The notes under the pieces are model-generated. The model was given only the letters and a program-made list of their open reading frames with translations. It had not been told where the DNA came from and did not search any database. Positions 1 through 6,510 of a DNA stretch of 22,205 nt are shown here, piece after piece; the first letter of the stretch is position 1, and each line of letters begins with the position of its first letter. The DNA comes from Treponema_I sp045597345. GTDB lineage: Bacteria > Spirochaetota > Spirochaetia > Treponematales > Treponemataceae. Position numbers and translations under genes: made by a program. The stretch covers positions 1-22,205 of the forward strand of contig JAZLJW010000316.1 of NCBI GenBank assembly GCA_045597345.1, read 5' to 3'.

Positions 1-785
1 TGTTCAATAACTTCATGAACTTTATTCATACCTGCAAGTTCATCAAGATCTTTACCCAGCATTTTTGATACCAGCTGAACACGTGGCAGATCTTCAATTA
101 CATATTCTCCAACCAGTTTTCCATCACGGAGAACAGTAATACGATCACAAACTTCATATACCTGTTCCAGAAAGTGAGTAACAAAGATGATACCTACACC
201 TTTTGCCTGTAAACTACGCATCAGTTTAAACAGCTTCTGAACTTCCTGATCATCAAGAGATGAAGTAGGTTCATCAAGAATCAGAATTTTACAATCCATA
301 TCAACTGCACGTGCAATAGCAACCATCTGCTGAACGGCAATTGAACAGCTTGAAAGCTGTTGATTTGGAAGTGCAGGAATCTGCAGATCTTCAAGAATTT
401 TTCCAGCGCGGGTGTTCATTTCTTTCCAGTTAACACCTGCACCTTTACCACGACCGATAAACATATTTTCTGCTACAGTAAGGTTATTACACAGAGTAAT
501 TTCCTGATACACTGTAGCAATACCATTATTCTGGGCATCCTGTGGAGATTTTATAGTAATGGGTTTATCACAGTTGCCGTTTGAATCGACAACAAAAACC
601 TCGCCTTGATCTTTTTCATATACACCGGTTAATACTTTAATCAGTGTTGATTTTCCGGCACCATTTTCTCCCATAAGAGCATGAATTTCACCTTTACGGA
701 GAGTAAAGTCGACATCTTCCAGAGCCTTAACACCGGGGAAGAATTTACAGATGCCGCGCATTTTCAAAATAATTTCATTTGTCAT
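1..785 (-). CDS. ytfR: Sugar ABC transporter ATP-binding protein, YtfR-like (partial, C-terminal part missing)
   Basis: Not in any complete open frame supplied by an end: I translated it from the ATG at 783-785 down to the window edge (261 codons). The start is preceded by GGAGGT at a good distance. Walker A GENGAGKST lies near residue 40, Walker B ILILDEP near residue 180, and the signature region reads CSIAVQQMVAIARA. That unusual signature, followed by FVTHFLEQVYEV and LPRVQLVSKMLGKDLD, resembles E. coli YtfR (galactofuranose importer) more than MglA or RbsA. Family members carry two ATPase domains; only the first is inside the window. It follows the binding-protein gene on the same strand and should energise the same importer at the inner face of the membrane. 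Substrate is inferred from similarity and could be another furanose or pentose. Confidence 0.88.
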   Translation of the reverse strand, partial: MTNEIILKMRGICKFFPGVKALEDVDFTLRKGEIHALMGENGAGKSTLIKVLTGVYEKDQGEVFVVDSNGNCDKPITIKSPQDAQNNGIATVYQEITLCNNLTVAENMFIGRGKGAGVNWKEMNTRAGKILEDLQIPALPNQQLSSCSIAVQQMVAIARAVDMDCKILILDEPTSSLDDQEVQKLFKLMRSLQAKGVGIIFVTHFLEQVYEVCDRITVLRDGKLVGEYVIEDLPRVQLVSKMLGKDLDELAGMNKVHEVIE

Positions 786-826
786 GGATTACCTCCATTT
801 CTTACATAAAATGCTTACATAAAAAA

Positions 827-860
827 CGCGGGACGCGATTCACAGTGAGTCGGTCCCGCG
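827..860 (-). terminator. GC-rich hairpin between ytfQ-like and ytfR-like genes (attenuator or 3' stabiliser)
   Basis: Perfect 8-base arms CGCGGGAC (827-834) and GTCCCGCG (853-860), with further imperfect pairing inside. On the minus strand the hairpin is followed by six T; on the plus strand by five T, so it looks like a bidirectional terminator. It lies between the binding-protein gene and the ATPase gene of one transport operon. In such operons a hairpin here commonly lets binding protein be made in excess over the membrane components; that role is inference. Confidence 0.7.
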
Positions 861-930
861 CAGTTTTTACTGAAGAGGTGTATGAACTAAATCAAAAGTT
901 ACCTGTTCAGTTACATTCTTTTTTTAATTA

Positions 931-1908
931 TTAGATACCGTAAGCTTCTACATCAGCTTCAGTAATAGTTGCTGCATCAAAGCCTTTTTCAACCATTACG
1001 ATTACTTTTTCAGCAGGAGTTTTTCCAGCTTCCAGAGTCTTAATTACATCGTCGATGTAAGAAGCCTGGAATGGGTTACACTGACCATCGTAGTTCCAGT
1101 TACCATTGAGAAGTTCTTTCAGTGCCCAAGTATTGCAGTCAAATCCCATGATTTTAACTTTTCCGTTAACACCGTGAGTAATACCAGCTTTGTCCAGAGC
1201 TGCAACAGCACCCTGAGCCATACCGTCGTTTTCTGCATAAATTACGTTGAAGTCTTTTCCTGAGTCAATTACAGACTGTACAATCTGCTGAGCAACTTCT
1301 GAGTCCCAAGTAGCGGTCTGCTGAGCAACAATTTCCCAGTTAGCAGCAGCGTTGCACTGATTAACCAGTGCACCTGAACGACCAATCTGAGCAGCTGAAC
1401 CCATAGCACCCTGGATATGGATTACTTTGTATTCAGGAAGGTTAAGAGATTTCATCCAGTTAACTGCAGTTTCACCTTCTTTTGCCATATCAGATACGAT
1501 AGAAGCAGCATACAGTGAAGGATCAGCATCGATAGTGCGGTCAAACAGAATTACTTTAATACCAGCTTTCTGAGCATCTTTCAGAACGGTGTCCCAACCA
1601 GAAACATCAGCAGCAGACAGCAGCAGATAATCTACTTCGTCCTGAATCATTTTCTGAGCAGCAGCAATCTGTTCATCGTTTTTAAGGCTGTAGAAGAATG
1701 AAGCTTCATATCCGTTAGCTTCACAGAATTTTTCTTTCATGTCGCGTACGTTAGCAGTACGATAACCTGATTCTGATGGGTCGTTGTTAATTACACCAAC
1801 TTTGATAAGTGATGAACCAGCAGCAGCTGGAGCTTCTTTTTTACCGCCAGCAAATACCATGCTGCAAGCGAGTGCTACAACTAAAAGAGTAGCTAAGATC
1901 TTTTTCAT
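931..1908 (-). CDS. ytfQ: Periplasmic sugar-binding lipoprotein of ABC transporter, YtfQ-like
   Basis: 325 residues from the ATG at 1906-1908, chosen because AAGGAG lies 7 bases upstream and a signal peptide begins directly there (MKKILATLLVVALACSM). The open frame extends 20 codons further upstream, but that extension is charged and would spoil the signal. ALAC at residues 13-16 is a plausible lipobox; AFA/GG cleavage is an alternative. The mature part is a type I periplasmic binding protein (peripla_BP_4) with KVGVINNDPSESGYRTAN, AADVSGWDTVLKDAQKAGI and YAENDGMAQGAVAALDKAG, matching the pattern of E. coli YtfQ (galactofuranose binder). It captures the sugar and delivers it to the membrane complex whose ATPase is encoded next. 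Exact ligand is not readable from sequence. Confidence 0.88.
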   Translation of the reverse strand: MKKILATLLVVALACSMVFAGGKKEAPAAAGSSLIKVGVINNDPSESGYRTANVRDMKEKFCEANGYEASFFYSLKNDEQIAAAQKMIQDEVDYLLLSAADVSGWDTVLKDAQKAGIKVILFDRTIDADPSLYAASIVSDMAKEGETAVNWMKSLNLPEYKVIHIQGAMGSAAQIGRSGALVNQCNAAANWEIVAQQTATWDSEVAQQIVQSVIDSGKDFNVIYAENDGMAQGAVAALDKAGITHGVNGKVKIMGFDCNTWALKELLNGNWNYDGQCNPFQASYIDDVIKTLEAGKTPAEKVIVMVEKGFDAATITEADVEAYGI

Positions 1909-2053
1909 TTTTTTCTCCTTTTTTTCCGGGTAACCGGGTTTAGATCTTATACCTGTTGTTTCAGGCACAGTTTTAAACTAAGGCCAAAAATGCAATTCGT
2001 GAATGAATTATTTTCTGAAAATTTGTTCAACTTTTCGTGATTTTTTCTGATTT

Positions 2054-2098
2054 TTTATAATAAATAATGAACAAAAGACAAAAAGTATAAATACTTTT
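2054..2098 (-). promoter_or_regulatory. Candidate promoter and palindromic operator of the ytfQ-like gene
   Basis: Minus strand: TTGTCT (2081-2076), 16-base spacer, TATAAA (2059-2054). Overlapping its upstream edge is the 18-base palindrome AAAAGTAT-AA-ATACTTTT at 2081-2098, with perfect 8-base arms. A palindrome touching the -35 box suggests a regulator site. This would leave a leader of about 140 bases before the start at 1908. The surroundings are very AT-rich, so both calls are tentative. Confidence 0.4.
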
Positions 2099-2155
2099 GA
2101 AAAAAAGTTTAAAAATTTACGACTTTATATTTTTTTAAATCTATAACACCACTCA

Positions 2156-2503
2156 TCATTTGAGCTTATACGTTATATTTTTTATTGGTATATCTGGTAC
2201 TTTTCTCCTAAGTCCTTCAAGAATATATTTTTTATGTATTTGAAGCAGTTGCAGTCGCCCTGGATGATCTGTTTCAACAATGAGAACTTCATTTTTTACA
2301 TCAATGACTCTGCTATGATCAGCTAACTGTGTACCTACTTGTACTCTGGATGTATCTTCCTGATTAAAACTTTTTATTGTCTTAACGGTATCGTACCAAG
2401 CTTTAGATACATCTCCAGCATTCTTCATTAATGAAGTATCAAGTTGATTCATCAACTGACTTATAATCGAAGAAGCCTTATATTTTTCATCTGAATCTCT
2501 CAT
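2156..2503 (-). CDS. dciA: DUF721 / DciA-like protein
   Basis: 115 residues from ATG 2503, which overlaps the recF stop as ATGA, the usual sign of translational coupling. A GTG at 2518 would add five residues (MDNRN) and overlap recF by 19 bases; it cannot be excluded. The core resembles DUF721: a conserved Trp (AWYDTVKTI), then LIVETDHPGRLQLLQIHKKYILEGL. Members named DciA interact with the replicative helicase DnaB and help load it in bacteria without DnaC/DnaI. The position directly after recF in a dnaA-dnaN-recF block is the usual one for this family in treponemes. It ends about 250 bases from the ytfQ-like gene, with no strong terminator seen. Confidence 0.75.
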   Translation of the reverse strand: MRDSDEKYKASSIISQLMNQLDTSLMKNAGDVSKAWYDTVKTIKSFNQEDTSRVQVGTQLADHSRVIDVKNEVLIVETDHPGRLQLLQIHKKYILEGLRRKVPDIPIKNITYKLK

Positions 2504-3579
2504 GTTCCGATTGTCCACTTTCCATTATCAATATTGTAGATAGCAGTAGTTGATTTTCTATACCGTTCATAAGGTTCACCATTAAGAAAAGTACAGAATA
2601 ATTGATCATAATCTGGTAATAACATTGTTATTCGTTGTCTTTTATCAGGATCCATTTCCAATAAAACATCATCCATCAACAATACCGGTTTTTTACCTGT
2701 TACCCTTGTATAATACGTAGCTTGTGCTATTCGGAGGACTAATGCCGTAAGTCTTCGCTGTCCAGTTGAAGCTGTTGGTATAAAAGGTCTGTTTTTTCTT
2801 ATGTAAATTATTTTATCGCGATGAGGTCCTGAAAGAGTAGTTTCCATAGCTTTTTCAGCTTCTCTTCTCATCTGCAGATGAGTAAGTACCATATTCATAT
2901 CAATACTCTTCCATGAAGGATCATACTGAATATGTACTCCATCTATTCCTGTTACTTTTTCATATATTTCTGCAAAAAGCTCATTAAACTGAAAAATTGT
3001 CTTTTCCCGTTTCTTTTGTATTTCAATGCCTTCCTGAACAAGCTGAATATCATAAACATCCAACATATCATACGCTTTATCTTTAAGCATCTGATTACGG
3101 CTTTTTAGTATACGTTTGTATTTTCTCAGACTGTCCAGATAGACAGCATCAAACATAGAAAGAGACTGATCTATAAAAAAACGCCGTCGTTCCGGTTCAC
3201 CTACAGCAAAATCAAGATCGTCATGATTGAATAATACACAGGGAACAGTATTTATAAGATCTTTTCGGTCTTTAATGGCCTTTCCATTTTTATCTATCTT
3301 CTTTTTTCCATGATTCCAGGTTAATGCCAAAGAAGTTGTTTTACCGGATTCTTCCTGATACATGGAACGTAAAGAAAAAGCATCTGTTCCTTCTTTTGCT
3401 ATCTCAGATTCGTTTTTTGTACGGAACGATGTTCCATAAGCAGAATAATAAATTGATTCCAAAAGATTACTTTTTCCCTGCCCATTTTCTCCGACAAAGA
3501 AAACTTCTTTTGAGTGCAAATTGAGAGTCTCGTTTTGTAAATTTCTGAAATTACAGACTGATAATGAAAGAAAAGGCAA
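2500..3579 (-). CDS. recF: DNA replication and repair protein RecF
   Basis: 359 residues, usual RecF length. SMC-like ATPase: Walker A GENGQGKS at 30-37, family motif SGPHRD at 250-255, signature STGQRR at 271-276, Walker B VLLMDDVLLEMD at 299-310. RecF binds DNA at gaps and works with RecO and RecR to load RecA. The start is TTG at 3577-3579, only three bases after the dnaN stop; no good ATG lies near and the N-terminal LSVCNFRNL aligns with the family start, so TTG is likely real and translation probably depends on coupling to dnaN. The 3' end overlaps dciA by four bases. Function confident; start fairly confident. Confidence 0.93.
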   Translation of the reverse strand: MPFLSLSVCNFRNLQNETLNLHSKEVFFVGENGQGKSNLLESIYYSAYGTSFRTKNESEIAKEGTDAFSLRSMYQEESGKTTSLALTWNHGKKKIDKNGKAIKDRKDLINTVPCVLFNHDDLDFAVGEPERRRFFIDQSLSMFDAVYLDSLRKYKRILKSRNQMLKDKAYDMLDVYDIQLVQEGIEIQKKREKTIFQFNELFAEIYEKVTGIDGVHIQYDPSWKSIDMNMVLTHLQMRREAEKAMETTLSGPHRDKIIYIRKNRPFIPTASTGQRRLTALVLRIAQATYYTRVTGKKPVLLMDDVLLEMDPDKRQRITMLLPDYDQLFCTFLNGEPYERYRKSTTAIYNIDNGKWTIGT

Positions 3580-3582
3580 CTA

Positions 3583-4686
3583 TCAATCCAACTGCATTGG
3601 CATAATGAGATGGAAGTAATCCTCTTCCGGTTCTGAACACATTGTAATAGCCTTCATGCTTTCAGTGAATTTAAATACTACCCGATCAGTGGTAATAGCT
3701 TTTAAAGGTTCTTCCACATACTGGAAGTTCAGAGCAAATAACAACTCCTCACCATCATACTGACAGGGAATTTCTTCACGAACATCACCAAATTCAGTTT
3801 CATTTGTGTATATGGTAAGAACCCCAGGATTTATCTGAAAGAAAGTCTTTAAAGATTTTCTATCTACCATCAGACCTACACGGCTCATAGCCTCCTGCAA
3901 TTCATGTTTATCAACAGCAAAACTGAATTTCTGAGACTCTGGAATAATACGTTCATAATTAGGAAATTTTCCCTCAATGAGAACAGATGTAAAATAGTAA
4001 TTACCGAATTTTACATAGAACGTTCTATCAAGAATAGCAATAGAAACAAACCCTTCAGATGGAGCACGTTTAAGAATAAGACTTAAAATTTTTGGAGGAA
4101 CAATTGCTGATTCAAACTGATTGATTCCTTCGCATAATGGTTTTGATACATATGAAAGACGACGTCCATCTGTTGCAACAAGTATCAGATTGTCTTCCTT
4201 TTTTTCAAAATAAACACCATTCATAAAATAACGGGTCTGATCATCTGAAATAGCAAAGATAGTCTGACAGATCATTGATTTGAATGCATCGGTAGGAATA
4301 TCAAAGTAATTGATATCAGTTGTTGTACTGAATTCTGGAAACTTATCAACATAAAAAGCTTTTAATTTAAAGCTTACTTTTTTTGAAATAGGTTTAATGG
4401 TGATAGTAGTTTCATCCTGTATAAATTGAATATCCCCTGAAGGAAGTTTATTAAGAATACTGATGAATTTATCACAGTGAACAGTAGTACTACCTTCTTC
4501 TTCAACATCAACTGGAATTTTTGTTTCAAAACAAATCTTAATATCTGTTGCCTTAATAAATAAGGTATTGTTTTCTGCGATAAAACAGACTGTAGAAAGA
4601 ATTGACTTTACATTTTTGATTGAAATAATTTGCTGAGCAATTGCAATTTCTTTAAGCATTGCATCTCTATCAAAAGTAAACTTCAT
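3583..4686 (-). CDS. dnaN: DNA polymerase III beta subunit (sliding clamp)
   Basis: 367 residues, normal for the clamp, made of three similar domains of about 120 residues. It begins MKFTFDRDAMLKEIAIAQQII and ends HLIMPMQLD, close to the conserved clamp C-terminus. ATG at 4684-4686 is preceded by AGAGG about 9 bases upstream. The clamp encircles DNA and tethers polymerase III and other partners. It is the first gene of a dnaN-recF-dciA run with gaps of three bases or overlaps, so the three are very likely one transcript. Its 246-base upstream region is the origin candidate, so its promoter lies within or beside the unwinding module. Confidence 0.97.
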   Translation of the reverse strand: MKFTFDRDAMLKEIAIAQQIISIKNVKSILSTVCFIAENNTLFIKATDIKICFETKIPVDVEEEGSTTVHCDKFISILNKLPSGDIQFIQDETTITIKPISKKVSFKLKAFYVDKFPEFSTTTDINYFDIPTDAFKSMICQTIFAISDDQTRYFMNGVYFEKKEDNLILVATDGRRLSYVSKPLCEGINQFESAIVPPKILSLILKRAPSEGFVSIAILDRTFYVKFGNYYFTSVLIEGKFPNYERIIPESQKFSFAVDKHELQEAMSRVGLMVDRKSLKTFFQINPGVLTIYTNETEFGDVREEIPCQYDGEELLFALNFQYVEEPLKAITTDRVVFKFTESMKAITMCSEPEEDYFHLIMPMQLD

Positions 4687-4753
4687 ATGTATATACCTCT
4701 TTTTATTAAGCGATTAATTAACATGTCTTACTAAAATATATTTATATAAATTT

Positions 4754-4771
4754 TAGTAGTAATATTAATAA
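4754..4771 (+). other. DnaA-trio array of oriC
   Basis: Plus strand reads TAG TAG TAA TAT TAA TAA (4754-4771), ending at the GGCC cluster beside the DnaA box. Read 3' to 5' from the box side this is AAT AAT TAT AAT GAT GAT, five of six triplets fitting the DnaA-trio rule 3'-[G/A]A[T/A]-5'. Polarity and spacing relative to the box match the basal unwinding system described in B. subtilis. The strand carrying the trios is the one DnaA would bind as single-stranded DNA, opening toward dnaN. Confidence 0.72.
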
Positions 4772-4775
4772 GGCC

Positions 4776-4793
4776 TGTGGATAAGTGTAAAAC
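4776..4793 (-). other. DnaA box (consensus) with an adjacent weak box
   Basis: TTATCCACA on the minus strand (4784-4776) is a perfect consensus DnaA box. Directly upstream on the same strand, TTTTACACT (4793-4785) matches six of nine positions and may be a second, weaker box. GGCC (4772-4775) separates the perfect box from the DnaA-trios. The flanks are very AT-rich on both sides (4687-4770 and 4795-4860), as expected for a duplex unwinding region. Confidence 0.8.
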
Positions 4794-4932
4794 CCTATTA
4801 ATTTTTAATTATATAAAGAAATAATATACTTATAACTCTATATATCCTTTAATATTGTTTTGCACAGGATAAGAATAATCATTATCTTTCCCATTTTTTC
4901 AACATGATTTTATCATGTTTTCCACCAGCTGT

Positions 4933-6423
4933 CTAAATCTGGCTTTTATAATCTCGGATACTTCTTGTTAAAAGTTGTAGTTTTTCCTCAAGTTGTGAGT
5001 CACTTTTCAACATGTTTTCCACTTTTTCAATTGAATGACCTATGGTGGAGTGATCTCTATTGAATTCTATACCAAGTTCAGTTGTTGATAATTCTGTTAG
5101 TTGTCGGGCAAGATAGATGGCAAGTTGTCTGACATATACAACCTGTTTTTTGTTGTTTTTCTTTTTCAAGTCAGCGGCAGTTAATCCGTACTCACTTGCT
5201 ACAACTTTCATGATGATATCAATACCAACATTACCCACAGTTATTGGGTTTAGAATGTCCTTCAGTTTTTCCTGAGCAAGTTGCAGTGTTATTTCTTTTT
5301 TTGAAATATCAGCATACATCACCAGTTTAGTAATACAGGACTCCAAATCACGTATACTTGTATTAATATTTTTTGCAATGTATTCAATTACATCATTAGG
5401 AAGTGATTTATTTTTTTCTTCAAGTTTTTGTCTGACAATTGCTATTCTTGTTTCAAATTCTGGTAGTTGAAGATCGACTGTCAGACCACGACCAAAACGT
5501 GAACGGAGTCTGTCTTCCAATTCCTTCATTTCAGAAAGTGGACGGTCACAGGTAAATACCATATGTTTTTGACTGTTGAATAATGCTTCAAAGGTATAAA
5601 ACAATTCTTCCTGAACACTGAATTTTCCCAAAAGGAAATGAATATCGTCTATGAGGAGTACATCAGCAGATCTGTAAATCGATTTAAACTTATTTATTGA
5701 TTTGTTCTGGAGTGAGTTGATGAAATCATTTGTAAATACTTCAGCATTTACAAATATGATTTTTAATTTTGGATTCTGTGAGTATAAATAATTTCCTATA
5801 GCACACATAAGGTGTGTTTTTCCCAAACCAACACCGCCATAAATAAGTAATGGATTATTTTCACGACCTGGGTTTTTTGCAACAGTTAAAGCTGCGTTAT
5901 AGGCAAAACTGTTATCTTCGCCTACAACAAAATTGTCAAATCTGTAGTTTTCCAGAATTTGAGGGTGTTTATGAGTTTGTGACGATGATGCAGTTATTTC
6001 TGTATTTGAAGTAGGGGCGTTTTGTACTAATGGTTGTAATACAGATGATTGTACTGTTTGAGCAGCCGAAAAAGATGGAGTCTGATGGACTGCAGTTTGT
6101 ATTTGTGGTGTAACAGTTCGCTGTTCTAATCCTGGTAAAGAAGTTCCTTCCAGTGAATTAATGTCACGGATGGTGAACTGAATTGTATATGATTGACCGA
6201 CTAATTCGCCTATTCTATTCTGAATTTCTTTATCAATATTTTTACGGATAATCTGATCTCTCATAAAGTTTGATGCGACTGCTACTGTAATAACAGCATC
6301 ATCAGCAGAAACAAATCGAATTTTTGAAATCCAAAGGATATATTCCTGTTCGCGGCCTTCCTGAGCGTAATCAGAATACAATGATTTAAGGGCTTCATCC
6401 CATATAACTTTAAATTCAGACAT
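4933..6423 (-). CDS. dnaA: Chromosomal replication initiator protein DnaA
   Basis: 496 residues. Domain I (1 to about 88) is followed by a Q/S/T-rich flexible domain II (about 90-150). The AAA+ domain III has Walker A GGVGLGKT at 196-203, Walker B LLIDD at 256-260 and RLRSRFGRGL at 305-314 with the arginine finger region. Domain IV has the DnaA signature FNRDHSTIGHSIEKVE at 454-469, which contacts DnaA boxes. DnaA binds oriC in its ATP form and opens it. The start ATG 6421-6423 fits the family N-terminus (FKVIWDEALKSL). No useful ribosome site precedes it, and a TATAAT ends only six bases before the ATG, so the message may be leaderless. It is divergent from gyrB. Confidence 0.97.
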   Translation of the reverse strand: MSEFKVIWDEALKSLYSDYAQEGREQEYILWISKIRFVSADDAVITVAVASNFMRDQIIRKNIDKEIQNRIGELVGQSYTIQFTIRDINSLEGTSLPGLEQRTVTPQIQTAVHQTPSFSAAQTVQSSVLQPLVQNAPTSNTEITASSSQTHKHPQILENYRFDNFVVGEDNSFAYNAALTVAKNPGRENNPLLIYGGVGLGKTHLMCAIGNYLYSQNPKLKIIFVNAEVFTNDFINSLQNKSINKFKSIYRSADVLLIDDIHFLLGKFSVQEELFYTFEALFNSQKHMVFTCDRPLSEMKELEDRLRSRFGRGLTVDLQLPEFETRIAIVRQKLEEKNKSLPNDVIEYIAKNINTSIRDLESCITKLVMYADISKKEITLQLAQEKLKDILNPITVGNVGIDIIMKVVASEYGLTAADLKKKNNKKQVVYVRQLAIYLARQLTELSTTELGIEFNRDHSTIGHSIEKVENMLKSDSQLEEKLQLLTRSIRDYKSQI

Positions 6424-6429
6424 TCTTCA

Positions 6430-6459
6430 ATTATAGCTTTTCTTTACTTTTTCCCGCAA
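6430..6459 (-). promoter_or_regulatory. Candidate dnaA promoter (possibly leaderless)
   Basis: Minus strand TTGCGG (6459-6454), 18-base spacer, perfect TATAAT (6435-6430). The expected start of transcription is at or within a few bases of the ATG at 6423, and no separate ribosome-binding site fits in between. The -35 match is poor (three of six). Confidence 0.45.
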
Positions 6460-6471
6460 TACTTCTATAAT
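6443..6471 (+). promoter_or_regulatory. Candidate gyrB promoter
   Basis: TTTACT (6443-6448), 17-base spacer, perfect TATAAT (6466-6471), giving a leader of roughly 30 bases that contains AAGGG before the gyrB ATG. It overlaps the proposed dnaA promoter on the opposite strand, so the two could compete for polymerase. Confidence 0.6.
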
Positions 6472-6510
6472 TTTTGGGATTATTTCCAAAACATTTCTCA
6501 AGGGTTTTTC

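Larger units (their letters stand above)
4687..4932. other. oriC: Candidate chromosomal origin oriC (dnaA-dnaN intergenic region)
   Basis: 246 bases without a gene between dnaN and dnaA, extremely AT-rich. It holds a consensus DnaA box, a GC cluster and DnaA-trios in the right order, an AT-rich stretch on the dnaN side (4687-4753), and a perfect 8-base-arm inverted repeat (AACATGAT/ATCATGTT, 4901-4919) just past the dnaA stop. A plus-strand near-box TTTTCCACC (4918-4926) matches seven of nine. Only one perfect box is seen, so the origin is compact. The gene-strand switch at 6424-6510, between dnaA and gyrB, lies 1.6 kb away. Confidence 0.72.

Noticed and set aside
360..584. Plus-strand frame of 74 codons
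   Set aside because: It lies opposite the clearly translated ytfR-like ATPase gene.
1909..1968. Upstream extension of the ytfQ-like protein by 20 residues
   Set aside because: The extension would place charged residues before the signal peptide, whereas ATG 1908 has a good ribosome site and an intact lipoprotein signal.
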